Assembly (NCBI GenBank): GCA_018136815.1
Contig: CM030939.1
Span: forward strand, 2,364,808 to 2,428,807
Direction: 5' to 3'
Origin: Isochrysis galbana
Taxonomy: Eukaryota; Haptophyta; Isochrysidales; Isochrysidaceae
DNA: 64,000 nt
The position numbers and the translations under genes were made by a program. Shown here piece after piece: positions 42,047 through 52,095 of the stretch. The notes beneath the pieces are model-generated. The model did not search any database. It saw only the letters and a list, made by a program, of their open reading frames with translations, and was not told the origin of the DNA. Position 1 is the stretch's first letter. The number at the start of each line of letters is the position of its first letter.

Positions 42047-42953
42047 AAAAAAAACATCTGAAGATTCTGGGCTACACACCTACTACATTGACGGGATTTC
42101 CCTCCTCTGACTACGCCGCCCTTAATTTCCCTTTCCCCACCTCTTTCCCTGCCCCCCTTCTTTCCTTTTTCTTCGGTTTCCGGAACTAAGTTTATACTTG
42201 GTTGCCCCATGGGGGGGCACGAGCCCCCCCCTCTCTCCACTCCTCCCCTGCCATGGGGGAGGAACCACTCATCCTCCTGGCACGCCTGATGGCTTGCCAG
42301 GAGGCCACTGCCCTACTGACCCACTCCCTTCCCCACAGGATCGCCCCATTCGCCCATCCTGGCCCCTCGTGACCAGCCCATTGCTCCAACCCCCCCTCCC
42401 CCCCTGGTCGACAGGCAGACAGGTGCAGCGTGGGGGCCCCAGAGGCTCACGAGCGCCAGCGAGGGGGAGGCAGGGGAGGCCAGGGCCCAGCCCCAGCCTC
42501 CTCTGCCCCCTGAGCTGGCCTCCAGGAGCCTCCAGGGGCCGCCAGAGGGCAGCTGGAGGCCTGCCGCAGCGCGCCATCGCGCGTGCCGCAGGAGAGGGGA
42601 GAGAGAGCGCGGAGAAGGGGGTGGGCGGAGCGAGAGCTCCGCCCACCGAAAAATTGGTAAGTCCCGCTCCTGTTTACAGGATAAGTCGGGACAGAGTCGG
42701 CCGCCCACTCGGAGACACAGGAGGAAGGGGGGAAAGATCACCGGGGGGGGGCGCGGGCCACCGGACCATATCTAAGCCCTTCACCCCTATCCCCCTAGTA
42801 GTGCACGGGGGGAGCCGCCTTATGGCGGGGGAGAAGGGCCGGGGGAGTGGGGGTGTAGAAAGTATGCTACGTGCTACGTGTAGTAGGTAGTGGTTCCATT
42901 CGCCGCGAGTGCGGTAAGAATATTAGAAGGTTTTTTTTTCTTCGGTTTCCGGG
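42047..42953 (-). mobile_element. Family F retroposon carrying a nested family B copy
   Basis: The outer 16 bp direct repeat GTGAGTGACCGGCCTA is at 42031-42046 and 42954-42969. The F sequence proper is about 138 bp (42047-42183 plus 42953). It starts with an A9 run and ACATCTGAAGATTCTGGGCT, which is the 3' end when read on the minus strand, and is 5' truncated. It landed next to the conserved upstream block of the frameshifted gene. Confidence 0.8.
42184..42934 (+). mobile_element. Family B retroposon nested in family F
   Basis: This is 751 bp, flanked by the 18 bp direct repeat TTTTTCTTCGGTTTCCGG (42166-42183 and 42935-42952), which is itself family F sequence. It starts AACTAAGTTTATACTTGGTT and ends GTGCGGTAAGAATATTAGAA then GGTTTT. 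It is nearly identical to 16765-17527, so both are young. Confidence 0.9.
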
Positions 42954-42969
42954 GTGAGTGACCGGCCTA

Positions 42970-43656
42970 TCTCGTATAGGATAGCCGACATTAGGGTGGT
43001 GGTTTGGGGTGTCGGGGCTGCGGCGCATACTGCATACTTACTTGTGTAGGTATAGCGGCATCCCCGGCCTAGAATGCAAACGCCCCCCTTAGGGCGTTTG
43101 GCTAGCGGGATACGCGAGCAGGCGGCGACCTGTCCTCAACCGGTATTCAAAATGCAAGTTCAAATGCTGCTCATGGACCGTGGGACTGGGCCTCATCATG
43201 AGTAAAGCCTATAGTGTTTGGCTTTCGGTGCTAAGGGTGGCGCAGGGTGCACTCATTTAGAGCCACCTAAGCTCTCACTGTAGAACGCTCAGCTGCGGGT
43301 GCACCTTCCGCTTAACGCTTCCTCAAGCGGTGTCCTCTTTGTGAAAACTCTTGCATACACCAATTCTAATGCACATGGCGCAACGCGCAATTCTCTTGTA
43401 CACGCCGCGCCGCGCATCTGTCAACGACTGCACTGCCCACGCTTGGGTTGACGCAAGCTATCTTCGTCATCGCCTCGAGCACCGTGAAGTCCAATCTCAG
43501 ATGCTCAAGCATACACGCATCGTCTACTCCCCTCGAGCGCTACGTCAAAAATGTGTAACGAGCGCAATCTGGATCGCTATTTGTCATGGTGAAACGCATG
43601 CAATTGACCGTCGTCGCCTTCGAATTGGGACGCCTATAGTTTTGTAGGCGGCCAAG
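42970..43656. other. Spacer between mobile elements and a minus-strand gene
   Basis: There is one plus-strand frame (43351-43647) of ordinary composition but no recognisable feature. It probably includes the 3' UTR of the minus-strand gene. Confidence 0.4.
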
Positions 43657-46600
43657 TCATCTAGGTCTCTTCACCGTGGATCCCGCATCATTCCGTGCGC
43701 CATGTCCGCCTTGCGGGACAGCACGAGGACGCGGCGCCGGCGCCTTGTAAATGAGCCCTAGCGAATCTCGAGCAAGGGGCTTGGCCATTCTTGCGGGTTG
43801 CAATGCGTATGAAGCGGAGGGTGTTGTAGCCGTTGAGGCTATTCGATCCTTGAGACCGGCCGCCCCTCCGCCGGACGAGAAGGCTGAGGCTGGGCGTGTT
43901 GGGCTGCCGATGCTTCGGACCACATTCAATGTGCGGTCAATTTGATCCAGCCTCGGTTGCGGTGCTTGTGCCAAGTATGTCGGCCAATGACGACCGGGCA
44001 CTATGCTGCCATAAGGCGAAGCGGGCCTGCTGCCTATGAGAACGTTGGAAATGTCCTTGTGCCGCTCGACTGCTGCGGGTTGTTGGGTCGCAAAATTCTG
44101 AGCATCAGTAGGCTTTGTCGTGGCCACATTGTCAATGGCTAGGAAGCTCGATGGACGCCCGTAGGAGCCTTCTTGACATTGATTGCCAGCCGGTTGCGAT
44201 CTCTGAGGTCCGGCTGTATTGGGGGTCACCCCTTGGTGTTCACGCTGTTCTGGTTGACGCATAAGGACAGGCCTGGCTTCTTCCTTCTGTGCAGCCGATC
44301 CGCGGCGCCGGAGCAACTCCTCCGTAGTGAGCGCACTCCCATACACGTGGACATCGCGCCCGAAACACGCGGAGCAAATATCGCAGCCGCCTTCACGTTC
44401 AAAGGGATGGGTCAGCTTGCAAGTAGAACAATGCCAGTAGAGTTGCAGTGGCGCCACATCAGCGGCACAAAAATCGCAGACCAATGCCTTTCGCTGCATG
44501 GAGCGAGCTACTTGCGGCTGGAACTCATGGCCTCGACTTTCAAACTCGGCCTTCGCTTGGACTTCATCCCCACTAGTCGACCGGTCGGCTTCGGATGCCA
44601 TTTGCAGCACGGCCGCTTTAGTAGTTCCCTTGCACACAGAGGCCTCGGTAGGTGCAGCACACGGACATCTTGGAGGTCTGGAGTCGGCTGCAGTGCTGGC
44701 CTCTAACGTCAGTGCCGGCTTTGAACGAGCGTCGCCGTGGTGGATCTTGAGGCTCGCTGTAGATGGCAGGCAGGCTGAGCTCGCTACCGCTTCATGAGCC
44801 ATGCCGAGGGACAGAGCTTTGAAGTCTGACGACGCGTCGCTGGTCTCCACCGCTTGGGCGATAGGAGGTTCCGAAGGACCCAAGCTTGAATCGACAGCCT
44901 TCACTGAATTGACGTGGACCTCAGCTTTTTCATCTTGTACACCTCCCGTCAACTCCGGAGCAAAGGGCGGCTTCGAGGCTTCAATCACTTCCGACCTCTC
45001 GTAGAAGTTGGCTTCAACGCCCCTGCGAAATTCCTTCGTCGGATTAATGTTCTCGACTAGTGCCGACGTTGGGTCGGCCAAATGAATGCCCTCTTGTCTA
45101 CGCGGAGCTGATTTCGAGCCGCTTTGTTGGACTTTTGCTACAACGACGCGTGGTGTAAGAGCCGCTTCGTGACCATATTTGTGATCGCTCATAGAACCCG
45201 AAGAATCTGTTGGATGCTGAGGAGCAGCGCGACCATCTAGAGTACCGCTGGCGTGTCCGACATCAGCGGCGGTAGGACGGCCGCCGGCCGAAACATTTGG
45301 CACCCCTGACCGCCCATGTGAGTTCGAATGATGCAGACCTAATATTGGAGTAGACTGTCCGGCATGAGACGCAGTGGCGTCATCATCAGATTGTTGAGAC
45401 TCCAAGGATTCCGTCACCTTCAGCCTTTCTCGATACAATGAGTGCAAATGCTGCTCCATGCTGTTCCCTGCGGTAAACTTCGGCCCTTCTCGATGCGATG
45501 GTTGCGACTCCTGCTCAATACTGCTTCTTGAGGACATCGCTCGTCGGCTCGCACCTATTGGTGCCGTTCCCAAGTCGTCGACTGTGTGCACCGAGTTAGG
45601 GAAGCCAAAGCGCCTCACGCTAAGCATCGAGGCCTCGTCCGCATACGTGACTGTCTCCATCGGACGCGTTTCCGTTGCGGCGAAGGATGCTGACTGGTCG
45701 ACTTCTGCCTCTTGCAACGCTGACTGTTCTTGCCGGTGTGCCAAGTCCCCATGGCCCCCACTACCCTTGGTCTTGTGGGAAGCAGTAGAAGGGGACTCGG
45801 AGCGTGGCTCGAAAGACCCGGAGCGTCGGCAAGCAGGTGCTAGCGGTGGTGCTGGCGCCTGGCGATGTGCCTCCAAGGTCGTGCCCGGCATCGGCGCAGA
45901 CCGATGACAAGAGCATTGGTCCATACGCTGCGGGGGCTCGCTCGCAACCGAGACGAAACGCGTGAGGGAATTTGGCACACACTGGTGTGCAGAAGCCTCG
46001 CCCACGCTCTGATTTGATCTATCTGCAACCGAATCCGAATGTATATGGCAAGTTGAAGGCAAGTGGGGTTGGACAACGTGGCACCCAACAGCCCCTTTCC
46101 GTGAGTGCTTGCTTTGGGTACCACACCCCGTAAAAGGCTGGGCGCCCTTGGATCTGTGTTCACCTTGTCCACATAATGATGAGCCCATCAGTGCACCACG
46201 GAGCTCCGAGACTGCGCGCTGCTGGTGCTCAACATGTATATCTGAAGTCGACGTGCATTCGAGCTTCTCGGGGACTTCTGTCTGCAGCGACCCCTCAAGC
46301 ACGACATTCCCTGTGGGCATTGCACCGTTATCTTGGACTCCAAAAGGCTGTTGAGCGTTCGGTAGGGGCGCACACGCCGTGTCGACCTGGCCATTATCTT
46401 GAATCATTGATAGTGTCGTGCCATTTGATATGGCACACGACGTTGGAGTCTGCGGTTCGCTCTGCTCGTGTTTACGTCGCACCATAAGACGGCGCAAGCT
46501 TGCCGCCAGCTGCGAGGCCTGGCCATATGGCATGTGCATAGTAGCCTGCTGGACATCTGCAGACCTGCAGTTCGCCGGCTCTGCGCGCCCCTTGACCTGC

Positions 46601-47613
46601 ATGGCATCCTTCGGAGGGCTAAAAAGAGGTGGAGAGGAGGAGCTCCTCGATGACATTCTCTTCAAAATGGGTCTGGCCAACTCTGTCATGGTTCGGAACT
46701 GTCCATGGGGAGGGGAGATTTGACTTGTCGCAGCAAGTGTCGAGCTGACGGAGTTCTCCACTTTGGGGGCCGCCTCAAGATCCGCTTGCCGTTGGCGCTG
46801 ACGAGCTTTGATGCGGTACGCTCTCTGCAATCTAAGAATCGATGCCTGCTCGGCATCCGTTCGCACTGGCCGCGATTTTGACTTCGTCTCGTTCAGCAGC
46901 GGCGTGGCGCAGCGAGATTGACATCCTGCCACTGTCTGGGCCTCCCCCTTGCGAGGCAGCTGTCGCTGTGACATAAAGAGCTGGGGCTGTGGTGTGCGAG
47001 GCAATGGGGCAGCATTGCCGGATATGCGGTTTGTGGGCGAATTTGCTGGCACGGATGATGATGCCCCAGTCTTTCCAGCTACTAGAGCCGCCTTCCCTTG
47101 CTGCGCTTGTGCCTTGAGGCGCTGCATCAGAGCACCCGCCATCTGCATAGCGGTTCCTTGGCTCACATCAAAGGCTCCGTTGTGAGCGTTCAGCCTGTTC
47201 GGACTGGCCGACATTGGGCGCGAGCCGTTGGCAAGTGGTCTACCGTATTCTCCAGAAGAAGATGGTGGCGTTCTACTATGGAAGCTCTCGTGTCGTGAGC
47301 AATTCGCTGTCTGTGGTCGACAGCGTTGAGCATGCTTCTCAGGAGACGGCACCGAGGAGGGCAGTATGGCCACGGATGTGAGCGGCTCACGGAGCGCTTG
47401 TGGAGAGCCGAATCGCTCGGCAGGGTTGTGCCTAATTGGCAGGCCCACTGACTGCGGGCTGTTCCTGTATGGCATGCCCATTCCCTGCCCGTGCGGCGGC
47501 GGTCGTCCAGCATGCGGCTGCAGCTCAATGAGCGTGGGCGCCAGCATCCGCTGCCGTGGCGCGGGACAGTAGGGCTGGGCGCTCGCGGGCCGGCACGCGC
47601 CTATGCTCGCCAT
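43657..47613 (-). CDS. Large disordered protein with IQ motif and ZZ-like zinc finger
   Basis: This is a single-exon frame of 1318 aa from the ATG at 47611-47613. Most of it is Ser/Gln/Ala/Pro-rich and probably disordered. Two ordered features stand out. Residues about 254-280 hold an IQ-type helix (ILRLQRAYRIKARQRQRQ), which would bind calmodulin or a centrin-like light chain. Residues about 1044-1083 hold a Cys-rich finger with CDFCAADV, WHCSTCKLTHPFE and CDICSACF, whose spacing suits a ZZ-type or related treble-clef finger. It is probably a scaffold or cytoskeletal/signalling adaptor. No family name can be given. The uninterrupted frame of almost 4 kb is itself good evidence for coding. 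Confidence 0.75.
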   Translation of the reverse strand: MASIGACRPASAQPYCPAPRQRMLAPTLIELQPHAGRPPPHGQGMGMPYRNSPQSVGLPIRHNPAERFGSPQALREPLTSVAILPSSVPSPEKHAQRCRPQTANCSRHESFHSRTPPSSSGEYGRPLANGSRPMSASPNRLNAHNGAFDVSQGTAMQMAGALMQRLKAQAQQGKAALVAGKTGASSSVPANSPTNRISGNAAPLPRTPQPQLFMSQRQLPRKGEAQTVAGCQSRCATPLLNETKSKSRPVRTDAEQASILRLQRAYRIKARQRQRQADLEAAPKVENSVSSTLAATSQISPPHGQFRTMTELARPILKRMSSRSSSSPPLFSPPKDAMQVKGRAEPANCRSADVQQATMHMPYGQASQLAASLRRLMVRRKHEQSEPQTPTSCAISNGTTLSMIQDNGQVDTACAPLPNAQQPFGVQDNGAMPTGNVVLEGSLQTEVPEKLECTSTSDIHVEHQQRAVSELRGALMGSSLCGQGEHRSKGAQPFTGCGTQSKHSRKGAVGCHVVQPHLPSTCHIHSDSVADRSNQSVGEASAHQCVPNSLTRFVSVASEPPQRMDQCSCHRSAPMPGTTLEAHRQAPAPPLAPACRRSGSFEPRSESPSTASHKTKGSGGHGDLAHRQEQSALQEAEVDQSASFAATETRPMETVTYADEASMLSVRRFGFPNSVHTVDDLGTAPIGASRRAMSSRSSIEQESQPSHREGPKFTAGNSMEQHLHSLYRERLKVTESLESQQSDDDATASHAGQSTPILGLHHSNSHGRSGVPNVSAGGRPTAADVGHASGTLDGRAAPQHPTDSSGSMSDHKYGHEAALTPRVVVAKVQQSGSKSAPRRQEGIHLADPTSALVENINPTKEFRRGVEANFYERSEVIEASKPPFAPELTGGVQDEKAEVHVNSVKAVDSSLGPSEPPIAQAVETSDASSDFKALSLGMAHEAVASSACLPSTASLKIHHGDARSKPALTLEASTAADSRPPRCPCAAPTEASVCKGTTKAAVLQMASEADRSTSGDEVQAKAEFESRGHEFQPQVARSMQRKALVCDFCAADVAPLQLYWHCSTCKLTHPFEREGGCDICSACFGRDVHVYGSALTTEELLRRRGSAAQKEEARPVLMRQPEQREHQGVTPNTAGPQRSQPAGNQCQEGSYGRPSSFLAIDNVATTKPTDAQNFATQQPAAVERHKDISNVLIGSRPASPYGSIVPGRHWPTYLAQAPQPRLDQIDRTLNVVRSIGSPTRPASAFSSGGGAAGLKDRIASTATTPSASYALQPARMAKPLARDSLGLIYKAPAPRPRAVPQGGHGARNDAGSTVKRPR

Positions 47614-47841
47614 ACGCCCGCCCGGCCACCCCTCCCTCCGCCCCTTCCCCTATCAGCCCGCCTCACGCCGTCCTCACAAGCAGAGCAGCCAGCAGGCCGA
47701 GAGCGATGGCTGCCGCCCACCGACCGCGAGGCGCGGCCCCCGCGACGGTTTCAGCGGGCTCGGCCCGCGTCAGACATCTCGTGTGTACTAGAATTCATGA
47801 GCCTTGGTGATAGAGCTGTGAACCGGGCATCACCGGCAACG

Positions 47842-48098
47842 AAAAAAATGTCAAGATTCTGGGCTAACACTTACATCGGGCACGGTATCTATTACCTCCT
47901 TAATTACATCGCCCTTCAAGCTCCATAAACTCCCTCTCGTTCCCTTCCCCCTTCATTCTTTTATTCTCGGTCTTGGTTTTAGGCGTCTGGCCTTGGTGCG
48001 CTACCTTGGGCCTTGGGCGAGGGCGTAGTTTGTGGAGTTTAGAGTTAGAGTCTGGACAGGCCTTTTGTTTGTCTTTTGATGGTTTTGATTGGGTGGGA
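47842..48098 (-). mobile_element. Family F retroposon, longest copy with TSD
   Basis: This is 257 bp between direct copies of ATCACCGGCAACG (47829-47841 and 48099-48111). Read on the minus strand it ends GCCCAGAATCTTGACATTTTTTT. It shares CATCGCCCTT, TCTCGGTCTTGG and TTGGTGCGCTACC with the other F copies. Confidence 0.8.
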
Positions 48099-48111
48099 AT
48101 CACCGGCAACG

Positions 48112-48500
48112 GAGCAACGGAGGCCCTACGCAATCTCGCAATGAGCGTCGTCCAAGATCCGAGATTAGCGTCGTCGTGAAGACACCACCGAGCATGCATG
48201 ACGCATGACCGCCAAGGCCCTGGGATGGCAAATGGTGCAAGCACCGGCCACCACCTCCGACCCGGCGAGTGGGGTAGGCATAGCGATACGCGATTCCTCC
48301 CCAAGAGTTAAACTGATACCAGACACGGCTGAAACGTTGATCGAGGGAAGATGCCTCCGAGCTAGATGCGTAATTAATAGACTATAAATAAAGAATTGGA
48401 AATAATATCTAGTTCTAGTATCTAGTATAGTATATATCTATCTATATCTAAGCGCTATACCTAGTCTGAGAGCCATTCAAATAGAAGCATTGAGGGCGTG
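48112..48500. other. Spacer, AT-rich at its end
   Basis: Positions 48365-48480 are a run of CTAGT/TATATC-type AT-rich sequence. No gene is seen. Confidence 0.5.
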
Positions 48501-48504
48501 GAAA

Positions 48505-49300
48505 AAACTATTGTTATAGTTTGAACTATGGAGCGTGCCGCGACCGCTCCCGAGCCCCAGGCGACCCTCGCCACCGCGCCCCACCTGGGACGCCCCATGC
48601 CGCCCGAGGCGGCTCGTCAGAAAGCCCTCTCAGAGCCCATCCAGCCCATCCAAACCACGCCCGCGCAAGCGCGCGGGGTGGCGAGCACTGGCACCGAACA
48701 GGTTGCCCCCATGGCTCTGCGTAGCATGCAGGGGTCTTTGAGACCCCCTCCAACAGTGGGAAACCCTCCCACCCCAAGAGCACCTCATGTGGGAGGGCAG
48801 CTCAGCTGCCCTCCCCATGGTGGAAACCTCTACCATCAGTGCACCCAACATGGGAGGGCACTTCACAACCATCAATCTCCTACGGAGAGCAACTTGTGCC
48901 TCTGTTTTTCAACATGTTGACTCACTTCTCGTTTTCACCCCACTCCTGTGGGCCACAAGAACCTACAACTCAGTGCCCTGCCTTGGGCCCTCCTTCAACA
49001 CTTGACTCCCTCTCCTACTCTCCCTTCCCTCTAGAACCAACCCAAACACAACGAACCCCCCTCGCCCTCTGTTCAAAGCACCAAAAATTTCAACTCAAGA
49101 CCCTTGTTGATACACTTCACGTTTTTCACCCCACTCTTGTGGGCCACAATTACCTTCAACTCAGTGCCCTGCCTTGGGCCCTCTTCCAACACTTCACTCC
49201 CTCTCCCACTCCCTCTTCCAACTACAACTAACCCAAGAAGCACAAACCCCCTTGCCCTCTGCTTCAAGCACCAAAAATTTCGACTCAAGACAAGAGGGAG
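48505..49300 (+). mobile_element. Family D retroposon, copy 3
   Basis: It starts with the perfect hairpin AAACTATTGTTATAGTTT (48505-48522). The ATG at 48528 opens MERAATAPEPQATLATAP. It then holds about two units of the roughly 175 bp tandem repeat (48918-49290). It is about 90 percent similar to 14508-15200 by eye over the first 400 bp. The 3' boundary and TSD are not resolved, and similarity to other families is lost after 49300. Confidence 0.7.
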
Positions 49301-49900
49301 GACATGTCTTGAGGCGGCGTCGCTGCCCATGCCTAGCGCAAGGGTATAGCGCCCCCACTCAGACATCTCCTTCCCCACAGCTCCTCTCTGAGGAGTTGCT
49401 CCTCTCCCTCCCATTAGGCCCCCTTGCCTGCGAGACCAGAACAGGATAATAGCCTCCACTTCATTCAACCTCAACTAGGCAACCAGGTGCTGGGTCACGA
49501 CGCAGGAATGTTACAGGTTTGGATGCCGCCGACTTAGGCGAAGAATTGTTGCTGGCCTATGTCTTTGACGCTTGAGCACATTTCAGCCTCGAAGGTAAGC
49601 TTGTACCTTTCTCGGGAATGGCAACGATTGGGAGAATCAGGGTTTCGCCTTTGGAGATGGGGGAGCGTCAGAGTTTTATTGTTGTGTTAGTATAACCTTA
49701 GTGCTGCGGGACCGTAGCCCTTCGACGGCAACGGAGCCCCTACCCCGCGATGGGGGTGTGCGCGGTTGACGCATGGCTCGTCCGGTGTATGTGGCTAGGA
49801 ATGCTAGCTAACAAGATGTCATACGACGCTATAAGTTCTAACGCCCTAGCTCTCTGGGTCTCATTGGGGCAGCGCGCCCCTTCCCCGCGGCGGGCGGCGG
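49301..49900. other. Upstream region of the MAM gene
   Basis: No gene is seen. The frame at 49750-50136 overlaps the MAM gene in another phase and is not supported. Confidence 0.4.
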
Positions 49901-51557
49901 ATGGCGGCGGCAGGTCGGCGCCGCGCTCTCGCGTTCGCGCTGTGGCTGGCGGCGGGCGCACGGGCAGGGAAGGATCCGCTGCTGACGATGAGCGATTCGG
50001 AGGTCGCCGCGCTCCGCGAGCACCTCCTCAAGATTCGCACCAAGCCCCCGCCGCCGCCGCCACCGCCGCCCTCCCCGCCCTCCCCGCCCTCGCCGCCCTC
50101 GCCACCGCCCTCGCCGCCGCCCTTCATCGGCTTTGACATGGAGACGCTGCCCGAGGGCTGGTCCGCCGCGATGCCTGGCGCCGACTTTGGCTGGACCTGG
50201 CAGGCTGGCGCCACGCCATCGAGAGGGATGCAGCAGGGCGCGCCGCTGACTGGGCCGGAGCATGACCACAGCCGTCCGCCAGCGCGACAAGCCATCGGGG
50301 CGGAAGGTGGCGCGCACAACGGCAGGCCGGGTCGGGGCGGCAGGAGTCGAGACATACAGCCTGCTGCTGGCCATTACTACTACGTGGAGTCGTCGGGCCG
50401 GTGAGCTAGCGCGACATACACATGCACTAGGCTTCTTAGAATTGTCCCACGCGACGTTCCTCCCACGCCTTGCCCCGCGAACCTCCTCGAGTGCTCACCT
50501 TACCATCTACGCAGATAGTCCATGCAAGACACCACGGCTTACGTTGCTTTAGCGTCGTGAGCATGGCCGACGTGGGGCCAAGCGCCAGGATGTGCAGACA
50601 AGCGAGGCTTTCTCACACTTATCATCTTCTATCTCGCTTTTTAGGCGTATGGGCGATGAGGCTTGGTTGGGCGGCCCGATCCCGCTCGATTGTGTAGGAT
50701 CCATCGGGTTCCACTACCACATGTACGGGGTCTCAATGGGCGTGCTCGAATTGCGGCATCGAGCGCATGAGGGCGCGGTGTGGACCACGTTGTGGCATGC
50801 GCATGGCTCTGCTGGCGACGGATGGCATCATGCTATTGTTCGCCCACCTGCTCCCTTGAGGCGAACACCTGGGGCGCTGCTTCGTTTCGTGGGCGTCGTG
50901 GGCAGGTAATATTGCGGTGGCGCAGCGCGTACGTCATCGCTCATCTTAACACCCTGTCACCTCTCCAGCTTGCCACACCCCTGCCCTGTTTGAACTCGCG
51001 GGTATGATGCTGATCGTGCTCGGTGTGTTTGGGGGCCATCTAATGCAAGTGTGAGACGCACACAATGGGCGTCGCCACATGCCCGCATCCACCCACCCAA
51101 GAATCCAACGTCGTATTATGGCTTACTTACCGACCTCGCTACGGCCCTGCTCCTCTCGTGCTGATGCAGTGGGTATCTATCCGACATGGCGATTGACGAC
51201 CTCGAGTTTAGCCCGTGCTATGCATCGCCACCGCCACCACCGCCGGCCAAATGCAGCGGATACTGCAAGGTCGCTGCACGTGACATTGCATGCTCATCGC
51301 CAAAGTGTACCGGTTGCCCTTTTTGTCGTATGCTTGCCAGCTCGCCACATCAGGACAAAGCTGGCGGTATTGCGAGCACGGAGCCATTACACATGTCCAC
51401 GAATCCTGGGCAGACCACCATTGCGTCTGGGGGAGGAAGCCGCGCTTGCTGCTCCTTTGACCATTGTAACACATGCCCAGTGTCGCCATACTGCTCGACG
51501 GGTGCTAGATGTGAGGTGGAATGTGGTGGGACATGGTGTCGACCTACTACGAATTGA
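49901..51557 (+). CDS. Secreted MAM-domain protein with Cys-rich tail
   Basis: Three exons: 49901-50400, 50645-50905 and 51170-51557, with introns GTGAGC...TTTTAG and GTAATA...ATGCAG. The phases close and give 382 aa. A signal peptide (MAAAGRRRALAFALWLAAGARA) is followed by a Pro/Ser stalk (PPSPPSPPSPPSPPP). The MAM domain then runs across all exons: IGFDMETLPEGW, FGWTWQAGATPS, GHYYYVESSGR, then GSIGFHYHMYGVSMGVLEL and GDGWHHAIV, and finally VGSGYLSDMAIDDLEFSPC. The splice joins recreate the expected MAM ending exactly. The C-terminus has about 18 cysteines (CSGYCKVAARDIAC, CTGCPFC, CCSFDHCNTC), probably disulphide-bonded. It is an extracellular adhesion-type protein, and MAM domains are unusual outside animals. 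The partner is unknown. Confidence 0.85.
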
Positions 51558-51821
51558 AACTTTGCAGCACGCCGTCGAAGGCGCACCATCACCCAAGGCG
51601 GCGGTCGGCGGAGATTAGATAGAGTAGAAGGTAGTAGTGCGGGAGCACCCTCGTCTCGGGTCGAACTTGCTAGGTGTGCACGCTGCATGCGATCCCCCAG
51701 CAACACCTCTCTTCTGTGTGGAGTGTGGGTATGCGAGTCTGGCAATGGTGAACAACCGAATGCTATGGCCGGTCAAACCGTCAAACTTCGTCAAACAAGG
51801 GCTTTTTTACTATCTAAATCT
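51558..51821. other. 3' flank of MAM gene
   Basis: It contains a degenerate copy of the repeat seen at 16578 and 63116 (51775-51805). No gene is seen. Confidence 0.45.
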
Positions 51822-52095
51822 AATAAACTTTATGATGATATTCTTACCGCACATGCGGCAGGGATCCAATACTTTAAATAAATAAACTTCTTAATAGTCT
51901 CACCGCACACGCGGCCGTGGACCCTCTACATTCTACTCACGCAGCAAAACTTTCTACACCCCCACTCCCCCGGCCCTTTCCCCCCCGCCATCAGGCGACT
52001 CCCCCCGTGCACTACTAGGGGGATAGGGGAAGAGGGCTTAGATATGGTCCGGTGGCCCGCGCCCCCCCCCGGTGATCCGTTCCCTCCTTCCTCCT
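51822..52095 (-). mobile_element. Two family B 3' ends in tandem
   Basis: Read on the minus strand, 51881-52095 matches the last 200 bp of family B (GTAGTGCACGGGGGGAGTCG, GTGTGCGGTGAGACTATTAA, GAAGTTTA). Positions 51822-51860 are a second, shorter tail (TGCCGCATGTGCGGTAAGAA). Both are severely 5' truncated, as happens when reverse transcription stops early. Confidence 0.65.

Noticed and set aside
43351..43647. 98-codon plus-strand frame with ordinary composition
   Set aside because: There is no recognisable feature, splice context or conservation evidence. Left as spacer.
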